Shown piece after piece: positions 1-8,465 of a stretch of DNA of 25,637 nucleotides. The position numbers were made by a program, and so were the translations under genes. Each line of letters starts with the position of its first letter. Position 1 is the first letter of the stretch. The stretch is from Acidimicrobiaceae bacterium (GTDB taxonomy: Bacteria; Actinomycetota; Acidimicrobiia; Acidimicrobiales; Palsa-688): assembly GCA_003156795.1 (NCBI GenBank), contig PMHU01000188.1, positions 16,607 to 42,243 of the forward strand. The letters are read 5' to 3'. The notes under the pieces were generated by a model. That model saw only the letters and a program-made list of their open reading frames with translations, was not told the origin of the DNA and made no database searches.

Positions 1-25
1 CGGCGGGCTACGACGATCGGGGGTT

Positions 26-1021
26 TCACCAAGGCGTAGCCGGGACGCCGAGCTCCGTCTTCGATCGGTACCAGTCGATCGTCTCGGTCAGGCCTTCCTC
101 AAGGCCGGTTTCGGCCGTGAAACCGAAGGCCCGGCGGGCCCGGTCAGTCGCCAGTCGCCGCTTTTGCTGCCCGTTCGGTTGAGTGCTGTCCCACTTGATA
201 GCTCCTGCGAATCCCACCGCTTCGGCGATGACGCCGGCCAAGTCCGCGATGGAAATCTCTTGGCCGGACCCGACGTTGATCGGATCACCTTCGTCATAGT
301 CAGTTAGTGCCAGTCGGCAAGCGCGCGCCGCGTCAGCCACGAATAAAAACTCTCGGGTCGGTGTCCCGTCACCCCAGAGCGTCACCTCGTCGGCGCCGGC
401 GGCAACCGCCTCGCTGAACCGGCGAATCATCCCGGGTATGACGTGACCGGATTCCAGGTCGAAGTTGTCCCCCGGGCCATAAAGATTGGTGGGGACGATG
501 CACACGATGTTGGTCCCGTACTGAGCCCGGTAGGCCTGGGCTTGAACGAGAAGCATCCGCTTCGCGATGCCGTAAGGAGCGTTGGTCACTTCGGGGTATC
601 CCGACCACATGTCGTCCTCGACCATCGGCAGCGGCGTCGCACTCGGATAAGAGCAGGCCGTGCCGACGACCAAGACCTTCTGTACGTCGCGGAGCCGGCA
701 CTCCTCGAGCAGGTGCAGGCCCATGACCGCATTGTCGTAGAAGAAGCGAGCCGGTTCCCGTCGATTTGCACCAATCCCGCCGACCACGGCCGCGAGGTGC
801 ACGACCGCGTGCGGCTTATATAAGTCCAGCATCCGGCCGATGGCGTCGGGTCGTCGAAGGTCGTAGTCCGAGCTGCCGAGCCCGATGGCCTGGGCTTCGG
901 CTCCCAACAACTCGCGCACGACGTGCGAGCCGAGAAAACCTGTCCCCCCGGTCACGACAAGCCTCTTGCCGGTCAATTTCACGCTCCCCGACTCTAGAAC
1001 CGGCGCCGAGCTCCCGGCCAT
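26..1021 (-). CDS. fcl: GDP-L-fucose synthase (NAD-dependent epimerase/dehydratase family)
   Basis: Extended short-chain dehydrogenase of 331 aa, close to the usual length for GDP-L-fucose synthase, which epimerises and reduces GDP-4-keto-6-deoxymannose to GDP-L-fucose in the cytoplasm. The Rossmann motif TGGTGFLG is at residues 24-31, and AAVVGGIGANRREP follows near 77-90. The catalytic triad is visible as the serine in GTACSYPS (120-127) and the Y-x3-K of YGIAK (150-154). The PTNLYGPGDNF stretch is typical of this branch of the family. The ATG at 1021 lacks a strong Shine-Dalgarno, and the 15 or so residues before the Rossmann strand may be extra. It is divergent from the YjbQ gene, with 69 bp between. 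No GDP-mannose 4,6-dehydratase is in the window; it may lie beyond the left edge. The family call is firm; the exact sugar substrate is inferred. Confidence 0.9.
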   Translation of the reverse strand: MAGSSAPVLESGSVKLTGKRLVVTGGTGFLGSHVVRELLGAEAQAIGLGSSDYDLRRPDAIGRMLDLYKPHAVVHLAAVVGGIGANRREPARFFYDNAVMGLHLLEECRLRDVQKVLVVGTACSYPSATPLPMVEDDMWSGYPEVTNAPYGIAKRMLLVQAQAYRAQYGTNIVCIVPTNLYGPGDNFDLESGHVIPGMIRRFSEAVAAGADEVTLWGDGTPTREFLFVADAARACRLALTDYDEGDPINVGSGQEISIADLAGVIAEAVGFAGAIKWDSTQPNGQQKRRLATDRARRAFGFTAETGLEEGLTETIDWYRSKTELGVPATPW

Positions 1022-1090
1022 CCGCCGATCCAGGTCGTCGGCACCCGGCGCTTCGGTACGAATGGCCCTTGCCCGAGTGACAATGGGGGC

Positions 1091-1495
1091 ATGAGAAGCG
1101 AGATCATCCAGGTGAATACCGGCGGACGAGCCCGTGTCTGCGACCTAACCCCCGACTGCGAACGATTCGTGAGTGACGCTTCGGACGGACTGCTCTCGGT
1201 CTTCGTTCCTCACGCGACAGCCGGACTGGCCGTCATCGAAACCGGCGCCGGTAGCGACGGCGACCTGTTGCATCTATTGGATGGGCTGGCGCCGCTCGAC
1301 GGGCCTTGGAAGCACCGGCACGGCTCCCCGGGCCACGGGCGCGATCACGTCCTACCTGCTCTTGTCTCACCGTCGCTGACCGTTCCGGTGCTCGCCGGGC
1401 GGATGCAGCTGGGCACGTGGCAGTCGATATGCCTGGTCGACACCAATCTCGACAATCTCGACCGGCAGGTACGTCTGAGCTTCCTCGCCGGCTGA
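1091..1495 (+). CDS. YjbQ/UPF0047 family protein
   Basis: Small 134-aa protein matching the YjbQ (UPF0047) fold family along its full length. The conserved signatures are PHATAGLAVIE near residue 40, GHGRDHVLPALVSPSLTVPV in the middle, and GTWQSICLVDTNLDN near the C-terminus. Family members have been linked to weak thiamine-phosphate-synthase activity, but their true role is unclear, so no specific reaction is assigned. The ATG at 1091 follows a GGGGG stretch that is too close for a classic ribosome binding site, so the transcript may be leaderless or weakly translated. It is divergent from the fucose synthase gene and 116 bp upstream of the monooxygenase-esterase gene on the same strand. Confidence 0.88.
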   Translation: MRSEIIQVNTGGRARVCDLTPDCERFVSDASDGLLSVFVPHATAGLAVIETGAGSDGDLLHLLDGLAPLDGPWKHRHGSPGHGRDHVLPALVSPSLTVPVLAGRMQLGTWQSICLVDTNLDNLDRQVRLSFLAG

Positions 1496-1611
1496 GCCAC
1501 AGGATCCTACGGTCGTCCCGACGCACGGCTCGACCTGGGGATCGGTTGGTGAGAAACTGCGGATTGGCGGGCTCTCCACCGGAGTCGCCGCTGAGCAAGA
1601 GGGGAAGCCCG

Positions 1612-4209
1612 ATGGACGCAGCAGATAACGGGTCGAACGTGGTGCCGCCAGAGCTGGACGTCGTCGTCGTGGGCGCCGGGTTCTCCGGGCTGTACCTGCT
1701 CCACCGTCTTCGACAGCTCGGCTTCTCGTCCAAGGTGTTCGACGCCGCCGGTGATGTCGGAGGAACCTGGTATTGGAACCGTTACCCCGGGGCCCGGTGT
1801 GACATTCCGACGACCGATTACTCCTACAGCTTCGACTCGGACCTAGATCGCGATTGGCATTGGTCCGAGAAATATGCGATTCAACCGGAGATCCTTTCGT
1901 ACCTGGAGCACGTGGCCGACCGCTACGACCTCCGGCGCGACATCCAATTCTCGACGAGAGTCGAGTCGGCGGTTTGGGTCGAAGCGGACAGGCGATGGCG
2001 CCTGAGGACAGATCGCGGTGACGACGTCAGCTGTCGCTTCTACGTCATGGCCAGCGGATGCCTGTCCATTCCGAAGTCACCAGAAATCGAGGGAGCCGAC
2101 CGGTTCGATGGCGAGATCTACTTCACCAGCAGCTGGCCCCACCAGGGTGTCGACTTCGCGGGCAAACGGGTCGCGGTCATAGGCACCGGGTCGTCAGGGA
2201 TCCAGTCGATCCCGCTGATAGCAGCCCAGGCCTCTCACCTCACCGTGTTCCAGCGCACCCCGAACTTCTCCATCCCCGCCCACAACGGACCGGCTTCGCC
2301 TGAGCGCCTCGCGTCTCTCGCAGCCGACCGGGTGGGCTACCGCGAGGCCGCGAGGTGGTCGCGCGGCGGGGTACCCATCGAACTCACAGAGATCAGCGGG
2401 ATGGCCGCCTCGGAGGAGGTGCGTCGGGAACGCTTCGAGGCGGCGTGGGAGGCCGGTGAGCTGTTCGCCATCCTCAACGTCTTCAGTGATCAAGGTTACA
2501 ACTTGGCTTCCAACCAGATCTTGGCCGAGATGATCCGCGAGAAGATCCGCTCGATCGTTACCGATCCGGAAACCGCCGACGCGCTTTGCCCGAAAGATCA
2601 CCCCTTCGGCACCAAGCGGCCGTGCCTCGATACCGACTACTTCAAGACGTACAACTTGTCGCACGTCCGCCTCGTCGACCTACGCAAGCACCCCATCGCC
2701 ACGATCACCGAGTCGGGGATCGACACATTGGACGAGTCCTTCGGGTTCGACGCCATCGTCTACGCCACTGGATTCGACGCCATGACGGGTCCGCTCGTCG
2801 GCGTCGACATCGCCGGAAGGGACGGGGTCACCCTCAGGGAGAAGTGGGCCGACGGTCCGTCTACCTACCTCGGTCTCACGACCGTCGGTTTCCCGAACTT
2901 CTTCACCCTCACCGGGCCCGGAAGCCCTTCGGTGTTGTCCAACATGGTCGTGTCGATCGAGCAACACGTCGACTGGGTCGTCGACTGCCTCGACCACTTG
3001 CGAGTTGAGGGCTTCGAGACGATCGAACCCACCGAGATGGCGGAAGCGGGCTGGAACCAGCACGTCGACGACTGCGCCGCCATCACCCTGTACCCGACGG
3101 CCAACTCGTGGTATATGGGGGCCAACGTTCCTGGCAAGCCGCGCGTGTTCCTGCCCTATATCGGGGGCGTCGACGCCTACCGGGCCGCTTGCGACGAGGT
3201 GGTGGTCAAGGACTACCTCGGCTTCAATCTGGCGGGGAGCGGGGCGTCGCGCTGCCAGGACGGCGTCATCCGCCAGGTACAGCCCGACGTGGCCATGATG
3301 CTCCAGATGATGGCTTCGATGGACCTGCCCGCGATCGAGTCGATGCCGGTCGAGGACGCCCGAGCGTTCATGGAGGTGATGGCCGCCGAGCGTCCGCCCG
3401 GGCCCGACGTGGGTGAGATCGTTGACGGCGTGTTGCCGGGTGCAGCCGGGGTCCTGGAATACCGGTTGTACCGACCGGCCAGCCCCGGTCCTCATCCGAT
3501 CGTCGCCTACTTCCACGGAGGCGGATGGGTGCTCGGCAGCTTGGAGTCCGACGATCCTCTCTGTCGTGACCTGTGCGTGCGATCCGACGCCATCATCTTG
3601 TCGGTCAACTACAGACATGCTCCCGAAGCCCGCTTCCCGGCGGCCGCTGACGACGCTTTCTCCGCCGTGCAGTGGATCGCTGCCAATGCCAACGAATTGG
3701 GCGGCGTCCGCGGCCAACTGGCGGTCGCGGGATGGAGCGCCGGCGCCAACATCGCGGCCGTAGCCTGTCAGCTCGCTCGAGACGCCGGCGGTCCCGACAT
3801 ACGCGGCCAGGTACTGCTCACACCCGTGACCGACTCCGATATGACGCGTCCCTCCTACGAAGAGAACGGCGAAGGCCACGTGCTGACCTCCGCTCTGATG
3901 CAGTGGTTTTGGGACCAGTACGCGGACCCGGTCGACCGCAGCGATCCGAAGGCGTCACCACTGCTCGGCGATCTGTCGGACCTTCCGCCCGCCGTCATAG
4001 TGACGGCCGACTTTGATCCGCTGCGCGACGAAGGGCTGGCCTATGCGAAGGCGCTGGAGTCGGCCGGGGTGCCGGTTCGCCACATCCGCGCCCGCGGTCA
4101 CATCCACACCTCGCTTACCATGGTCGACGTGATGTTGTCAGGGGCCGACGTCCGGGCTCAGATAGGCGAGGCCGTACGCGCTCAATTCGAGGCGCCCGTT
4201 CGAGTCTGA
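1612..4209 (+). CDS. Baeyer-Villiger monooxygenase / alpha-beta hydrolase fusion
   Basis: 865-aa two-domain enzyme. Residues about 14-540 are a class B flavoprotein monooxygenase. They carry an FAD-binding GAGFSG (21-26), the GGTWYWNRYPGARCD stretch typical of Baeyer-Villiger enzymes (50-64), and an NADPH-binding GTGSSG (191-196). The family fingerprint F-x-G-x3-H-x3-W-P reads FDGEIYFTSSWP (165-176), so its histidine is replaced by phenylalanine. Residues about 600-865 are an HSL-type esterase with an HGGGW oxyanion motif (635-639), nucleophile S709 in GWSAG, and probable acid D802 and base H832. The inferred role is ketone oxidation to an ester followed by hydrolysis in one polypeptide. Substrate is unknown. 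The frame stays open upstream to 1306, but ATG 1612 directly precedes the flavin domain and is preceded by an AGAGGGGAAG purine stretch. There is no signal peptide, so it is cytoplasmic. Confidence 0.9.
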   Translation: MDAADNGSNVVPPELDVVVVGAGFSGLYLLHRLRQLGFSSKVFDAAGDVGGTWYWNRYPGARCDIPTTDYSYSFDSDLDRDWHWSEKYAIQPEILSYLEHVADRYDLRRDIQFSTRVESAVWVEADRRWRLRTDRGDDVSCRFYVMASGCLSIPKSPEIEGADRFDGEIYFTSSWPHQGVDFAGKRVAVIGTGSSGIQSIPLIAAQASHLTVFQRTPNFSIPAHNGPASPERLASLAADRVGYREAARWSRGGVPIELTEISGMAASEEVRRERFEAAWEAGELFAILNVFSDQGYNLASNQILAEMIREKIRSIVTDPETADALCPKDHPFGTKRPCLDTDYFKTYNLSHVRLVDLRKHPIATITESGIDTLDESFGFDAIVYATGFDAMTGPLVGVDIAGRDGVTLREKWADGPSTYLGLTTVGFPNFFTLTGPGSPSVLSNMVVSIEQHVDWVVDCLDHLRVEGFETIEPTEMAEAGWNQHVDDCAAITLYPTANSWYMGANVPGKPRVFLPYIGGVDAYRAACDEVVVKDYLGFNLAGSGASRCQDGVIRQVQPDVAMMLQMMASMDLPAIESMPVEDARAFMEVMAAERPPGPDVGEIVDGVLPGAAGVLEYRLYRPASPGPHPIVAYFHGGGWVLGSLESDDPLCRDLCVRSDAIILSVNYRHAPEARFPAAADDAFSAVQWIAANANELGGVRGQLAVAGWSAGANIAAVACQLARDAGGPDIRGQVLLTPVTDSDMTRPSYEENGEGHVLTSALMQWFWDQYADPVDRSDPKASPLLGDLSDLPPAVIVTADFDPLRDEGLAYAKALESAGVPVRHIRARGHIHTSLTMVDVMLSGADVRAQIGEAVRAQFEAPVRV

Positions 4210-4309
4210 TCGCCCGCAACGGTCGGCCGGCACTCAGGCTCCAAGCGACTCGATCGCTGCATCACGCAGACCTCCTGGTCCGCGCCCTGAAAGGGCCTGC
4301 TCGACAGAC

Positions 4310-5431
4310 TTAGCCGGTCAGGACTGCACTGTTGAAGTTCGTGCTCGACACTTGCTCGACAGTTTTGTAGGGGAGCGACACGGGAACCGATGACTCCCCG
4401 CCCGCTGTACCGTTCCCGAACTGGCTTTTTGAGTTGTCGCCACATGCCCACAGCCTCCCAGCTGTGTTGACGAGGTAGTCCGTCTCACCTCCGCTCGCCA
4501 CCGCCGTCCAGGTGCCACTGACCTGGTGTGGGTGCTTGATGGTTGGCGTTACCGAGCCAAGGCAGAGCTGGCCCCAGTTGTCGTTGCCCCAGGCCCACGT
4601 AGTTCCGTCCGTGAGGGTCACGACAGTTTGCCCATCCGTCGGCGCGCCACCCCCTTGAGCGGCCTCTGCTATCGGAGCCTCCAGCGGCACCTGGACCGCG
4701 CTGGCGCTGTTCGTTGTCGTGCCGATACCCAGCTGTCCGTTGGCGTGATAACCCCAGACCCACAATGAGCCATCCTGCATCACGGCACCGGTCGTTCCCC
4801 ACGCCGCCGTGAGAGCCGTGATTGGTTCGTCCGGCAGTCCAACCACCGCCTTAGGAGACAGAGAATCGGTGAAGGTGCCGTCCCCGAGCTCGCCCTTCTG
4901 GTTGCTGCCACACGAAGACAACGCACCGTTGGCGTCGTACGAGGCATGGTCACCAGCCCCGACCACCAACGATACGTCGGTGAAGGGAAGCTGCACCGGC
5001 GTCGCTTGCACGTTGGTATTGCCCAGGCAGAGTTGTCCGAAATGGTTCTGACCCCAACCCCAGACGTCACCGTTCGTGTCTATGGCCATCTCGGTGGCGC
5101 GCGGGCCAACCGTGGCCAACGACGAAATCACGACTCCGGCCGGAAAGGTAGCTTTCGTCGGGGTGGTCAACCACCCATTCTGGATTGTTCCGTTGCCTAG
5201 CTCTCCCGAGTTGTCCTCCCCCATCGACCAGACAGTTCCGTCTGATAGAAGAAGGTAGGTATCCGTGTTGGTGGTGACGAGCTGGACAACGTCGCCCGGT
5301 GGAGTAACGACGACGGGAGTTGGCGTCTTCTGCCCGAAGAGAGTGAGTGTCTGGCCTTGCGCCCCCGCGCTTGGGCCGAACAGAGTCCAGCCAAGTACGA
5401 GTGCGATGGGGAAAACGATTCCTCTTTTCAT
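4310..5431 (-). CDS. Secreted RCC1-repeat beta-propeller protein
   Basis: 373 aa with a clear signal peptide (KR, a hydrophobic run, then GAQG near residues 24-27). The mature part is built from RCC1/alpha-tubulin-suppressor-like repeats with six W-x-x-G-x-N-x-x-G-Q-L-G-type motifs: WSMGEDNSGELG, WGWGQNHFGQL, SSCGSNQKGELG, WVWGYHANGQLG, WAWGNDNWGQL and WACGDNSKSQFG. The chain ends halfway through a further repeat (ending SAVLTG) and begins with LFGQKTPTPVVV. The N-terminus may therefore complete a seventh blade. RCC1 propellers are binding scaffolds; bacterial secreted ones have no assigned ligand. The start ATG at 5431 has a GGGAG about 9 nt upstream. It is convergent with the monooxygenase-esterase gene. 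Family call is firm, function unknown. Confidence 0.87.
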   Translation of the reverse strand: MKRGIVFPIALVLGWTLFGPSAGAQGQTLTLFGQKTPTPVVVTPPGDVVQLVTTNTDTYLLLSDGTVWSMGEDNSGELGNGTIQNGWLTTPTKATFPAGVVISSLATVGPRATEMAIDTNGDVWGWGQNHFGQLCLGNTNVQATPVQLPFTDVSLVVGAGDHASYDANGALSSCGSNQKGELGDGTFTDSLSPKAVVGLPDEPITALTAAWGTTGAVMQDGSLWVWGYHANGQLGIGTTTNSASAVQVPLEAPIAEAAQGGGAPTDGQTVVTLTDGTTWAWGNDNWGQLCLGSVTPTIKHPHQVSGTWTAVASGGETDYLVNTAGRLWACGDNSKSQFGNGTAGGESSVPVSLPYKTVEQVSSTNFNSAVLTG

Positions 5432-5905
5432 CTTTCGCTTCTCCCGGTCGTATGCCGTCGATCACCATGTCGAGCTGGTGGCGACTCAGCCTCGGTTACC
5501 GACTCGACGCCCGGCATGGCGCACCACAACGGCAAGCTACACCCGCGCCCCACGGCAAGGCGACCAACGTCGTCCAAAGGCCTGGCCCGGCGCCTAAGAA
5601 CGGTATGTCTGGTATCGGCGCCGTCGGTTGAAGAAGGGGACCCGATAGTCACGTGCTGACACCAGACAGCCCGCCCGACGACCGGTGGGTATCCGCCGGC
5701 AGCCGTGCTCGACGAGTGCAGCCCGGACCTGATCGCTCAGGCGCCTCCTGGTGTCCGAATGCGCCTCCAGCTGGACCGAGAGCCCAAGCCCGGCAGTAGC
5801 GGCGTGCCCCGCCAGGGATTTTTTTTGGGCGAGCAGGAATCCCGACGGGACGCTCATCCGTATAACGACTCGTTGTCACCGCCACCGTCGAAAGGGAGAT
5901 GTCAC
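5432..5905. other. Divergent intergenic region, 474 bp
   Basis: Separates the minus-strand RCC1-type gene from the plus-strand secreted-repeat gene. Several overlapping open frames cross it, but none has a credible start, ribosome binding site or recognisable protein. The only signal I can support is the ECF-like promoter at 5836-5864. Confidence 0.5.
5836..5864 (+). promoter_or_regulatory. ECF-sigma-like promoter of the secreted PF03640 gene
   Basis: GGAATC at 5836-5841, a 17-nt spacer, then CGTATA at 5859-5864. This resembles the GGAAC/CGTC-type promoters read by extracytoplasmic-function sigma factors. Initiation would fall near 5870, giving a leader of about 35 nt that contains the AAAGGGAG ribosome binding site. 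No sigma or anti-sigma gene is in the window. Confidence 0.4.
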
Positions 5906-6367
5906 ATGAGAACGACTAAGAGACTGAAGGCTGGGCTGGCGCTGCTAGTCATCGGCCCCGCGTCTGGTGTGTTCGCGCTCGGAGTGTTCTCACCTCAGGC
6001 GACGGCGGCTTCGGCGACGGCGGCTTCGGCCACATCGGGCACGAAGACGAAGGTGGTAACAGAGGCGAACCGCAGCCCGATAGGAGAGATGCTGGTCAAC
6101 CTCAAGGGCCAAAGCCTCTACACGAACCCCTCGGGTTGCACCGGCAGCTGTCTGCAGGCCTGGCCACCGCTGCTGATGCCAAAGGGGACCACCAAGCCCA
6201 AGGGGGCGAAGTGCCTGGCGACGGTCTCCGCCGCCAAAGCGGGACGCCTCCAGGTCACCTACGACTCCCAGCCGCTTTACACCTTCGCCGGGGACAGCGG
6301 CTCGAGCGTCAACGGCAACGGCGTCGCCGGCTTCGAAGCGGCCGCGGTCACGCCCTCCTGCCCCTAG
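5906..6367 (+). CDS. Secreted PF03640-type repeat protein
   Basis: 153-aa exported protein of the COG4315/PF03640 'secreted repeat of unknown function' type. It starts with a signal peptide (RTTKRLK, then a hydrophobic stretch to about residue 35), followed by a low-complexity Ala/Ser/Thr linker with a duplicated TAASA. The two family half-repeats are visible. The first has G-Q-S-L-Y-T with C-T-G-S-C and AWPPL; the second has S-Q-P-L-Y-T-F-A-G-D-S-G. Both are canonical for the family. Four cysteines remain in the mature protein. No lipobox cysteine follows the signal peptide, so this copy looks soluble rather than lipidated. The longer open frame begins at 5705, but ATG 5906 has AAAGGGAG upstream and starts the signal peptide. 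Function in the family is unknown. Confidence 0.88.
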   Translation: MRTTKRLKAGLALLVIGPASGVFALGVFSPQATAASATAASATSGTKTKVVTEANRSPIGEMLVNLKGQSLYTNPSGCTGSCLQAWPPLLMPKGTTKPKGAKCLATVSAAKAGRLQVTYDSQPLYTFAGDSGSSVNGNGVAGFEAAAVTPSCP

Positions 6368-6378
6368 CTCGGGCGCAG

Positions 6379-6395
6379 ACCACAGCGGCTGTGGT
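6379..6395 (+). terminator. Hairpin after the PF03640 gene
   Basis: Perfect 7-bp inverted repeat ACCACAG / CTGTGGT with a 3-nt loop, starting 12 nt after the stop codon. There is no U-tract, so this is a U-less hairpin of the kind often proposed in high-GC actinobacteria. Confidence 0.4.
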
Positions 6396-6560
6396 AGACG
6401 CGCGCCAGCAGCTCGGTCGCTTGTTGACCCCGGGACGTCCGCTGGCTTTATGTGTCAGGGGATACCCGCAGGACGGGACGGTGCCGGTTCGCCGTTCCGC
6501 GCTCGCGCCTGCGCCGGCGGTGGTGAAGATACGCTTCTAGATACCGATCCGGCCCGTCTA

Positions 6561-8135
6561 CTACTTGAGCTTATTGAGAGGGGTCGTCTGAACACGCCGC
6601 CAGAGCGTCACTACCGTCCCATTAGCGCTCTGTGATCGCACCGGCCGATAGCCCAAGTGGCGAAGGCGCGAATCGGATACCACGTACTTCCCCAGACTGC
6701 TGTCACGGAGCACGTACCCCCCGATAGACAGGTCCTTCAGGATCGAGACGGGAGGGGATGGCGGCCTGTTCGCGTACCAGCCGAAAGCGGGATCGGTCCA
6801 GAAGGCAATACGTTTAGCCACCGGCTCTTTAGCGATCTGGCGAGACACCGAGGGCGAACCGTCCAGCGGGATGGCGTGAGTTAGAACAATCCCGGCTAGT
6901 ACGGCGACGGGAAGAACGCACCACCCCGCTAGCGCACGAACATGGTCCCGAAGGTCGATAAGCGGTGAAAGCCAGAGGACAAACGCACCGGCCACAAGGA
7001 TCATCACAACGTCAGACGGCCGCCGACCCACAGCCAGAAGAGCCACCCCGACCAAGGCGGCGACAATTACCAGGATGGGATGCATGCTCACCGAACGTCC
7101 TTGCAGTGCCACCTCCAGCACCTCGGAAGTAATCAGCGCAAATGGAACCGACATTGTCGTCAGGTAGATCGGGGTGGCGAGAGTGTTGAAGTCGCCGAGC
7201 CCCCACGCGACCACGTAGAACCCCAAGAGAGCGAGGGCGATCGCGCACACCAGGACGTCGCGCTTGAGCCGCAGTGCGAGGCTCGCGAACAGAAGCCCTC
7301 CCATGACCGGTCCAACAAAGATCGGGAACGCGTGAAAGATATAAGTCCATCCGACCCTTCCGTAAGCCGAACCACTAACACCGTAGGGACTGCTGTGAAG
7401 AATCCAGAGTAAGTCCGAGTGCGTCACGGCGCCGATGAGCGCCCACATGACCACGCCTAGGCCTACAACCGGGACGAGCAACCACCTTCGCTGCCAGGCC
7501 AGCCAGACTGCCCAGACGATGATGACGACCAGCCCCTCGAGTCGCGCCAAGGGCAGCATCGACACGACGACGGCCGCTGCAAGCTGACGCCCTCTTGCCT
7601 CCAGCCACAACGCCAGCCCAAGCACACACGCAAACGGGGCGTAGGGCAAGGCAGTGAACGAGAGGCGCGCCATCAGAGGCAAGGCGAGCAGCGAAACGGG
7701 TGCCAACAACGCGACCGAAGAGCCCAGCGCTCGACGGCGGCCGTAACAGCAGAGGGCCGCTACCGAGATCAACACGAGAGCAGTGGCTCGAATGCCGACA
7801 TCTCGTCCGATCTTCGCGGCGGGCATGAAGACCGCTGTCATGAGGGGACGGCCCCAGACATCGAGAATCAGGCTTGGATGGCGCCAAGCCTCCCGGGACA
7901 AGAGCAAGTGTCCGTAGTCGTCCTCGCAGTAGTACCCCCGCGATCGAGCGGCACGAAACAGGATGTTGGCGGCCAGAAGAACCAGCCCTGCCGCAGCCGC
8001 CCGGTGCACCCAGACCCGCTCACGACCTCCGACTCCATCGTCTGTCGAGCCAGCGTCGGTAACCCGCTGGACCGACTCAGGCAATGCCTCTCCAGGGACT
8101 GCTGCGCTGTCCACGCTCACCTCCGAACCCGCCAT
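6561..8135 (-). CDS. Multipass GT-C-like membrane glycosyltransferase
   Basis: 524 aa from ATG 8135. After a hydrophilic N-terminus there is a first membrane segment (AAAAGLVLLAANILF, near residues 45-60), then an acidic CEDDYGH (70-76) in the first external loop, then about nine further hydrophobic segments. An acidic DD/ED pair just after the first membrane segment is the usual catalytic signature of GT-C enzymes (GT39/GT83/GT87-like) that use polyprenyl-phosphate sugars. The WGRP that follows is also common in this group. The C-terminal roughly 90 residues are soluble and probably extracytoplasmic. The inferred role is transfer of a lipid-linked sugar to a surface glycan or protein. Donor and acceptor are unknown. 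The open frame extends to a GTG at 8222, but the extra 29 residues look non-coding. It is divergent from the methyltransferase gene. Confidence 0.68.
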   Translation of the reverse strand: MAGSEVSVDSAAVPGEALPESVQRVTDAGSTDDGVGGRERVWVHRAAAAGLVLLAANILFRAARSRGYYCEDDYGHLLLSREAWRHPSLILDVWGRPLMTAVFMPAAKIGRDVGIRATALVLISVAALCCYGRRRALGSSVALLAPVSLLALPLMARLSFTALPYAPFACVLGLALWLEARGRQLAAAVVVSMLPLARLEGLVVIIVWAVWLAWQRRWLLVPVVGLGVVMWALIGAVTHSDLLWILHSSPYGVSGSAYGRVGWTYIFHAFPIFVGPVMGGLLFASLALRLKRDVLVCAIALALLGFYVVAWGLGDFNTLATPIYLTTMSVPFALITSEVLEVALQGRSVSMHPILVIVAALVGVALLAVGRRPSDVVMILVAGAFVLWLSPLIDLRDHVRALAGWCVLPVAVLAGIVLTHAIPLDGSPSVSRQIAKEPVAKRIAFWTDPAFGWYANRPPSPPVSILKDLSIGGYVLRDSSLGKYVVSDSRLRHLGYRPVRSQSANGTVVTLWRRVQTTPLNKLK

Positions 8136-8465
8136 TGGCGGTATCCGCGATTGATCCAAGACATCGCCGTCACAGCACCGCATCGCTTCATGACACGGCA
8201 CGGCTGCTGGCCCTCTGCCCACAGGCCCCGCCGAGTTGTCAGCTCACTGTCTTGGGCGGCGTTCTACAGCTTCCGCTTCAGGCGCCGGCTTACTACGTCA
8301 CAACGCAGGAAACCACCCTGAAGAAGCTCCCGGAGGTCCTCCGACGCAGTGCGGAAGCCGTCCCCGAGTGGCAGGCGCCCTACGCCCCAAGACCGGCGCC
8401 GAATCCATCAACGAGTGGTTCAACCCACCACCTACCTCAGTCGGCGAGGCGGGTGTATCGCTACC
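8136..8465. other. Divergent intergenic region, 330 bp
   Basis: Lies between the GT-C-like gene (minus) and the methyltransferase gene (plus). Frames crossing it are extensions of those two genes or shadows. I found no convincing promoter hexamers or hairpin here. Confidence 0.45.

Noticed and set aside
1233..1733. A 166-codon minus-strand frame over the end of the YjbQ gene and the start of the monooxygenase.
   Set aside because: Low-complexity Arg/Ser/Pro composition, no ribosome binding site, and antisense to two solid genes.
2680..3879. A 399-codon open frame on the minus strand, opposite the monooxygenase-esterase gene.
   Set aside because: It is fully antisense to a gene with unmistakable motifs and has no recognisable domain. 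Long antisense frames are common opposite GC-rich genes.
4284..4296. GCCCT-GAA-AGGGC hairpin between the convergent monooxygenase and RCC1-type genes.
   Set aside because: The stem is only 5 bp with no U-tract; it could be chance in GC-rich DNA.
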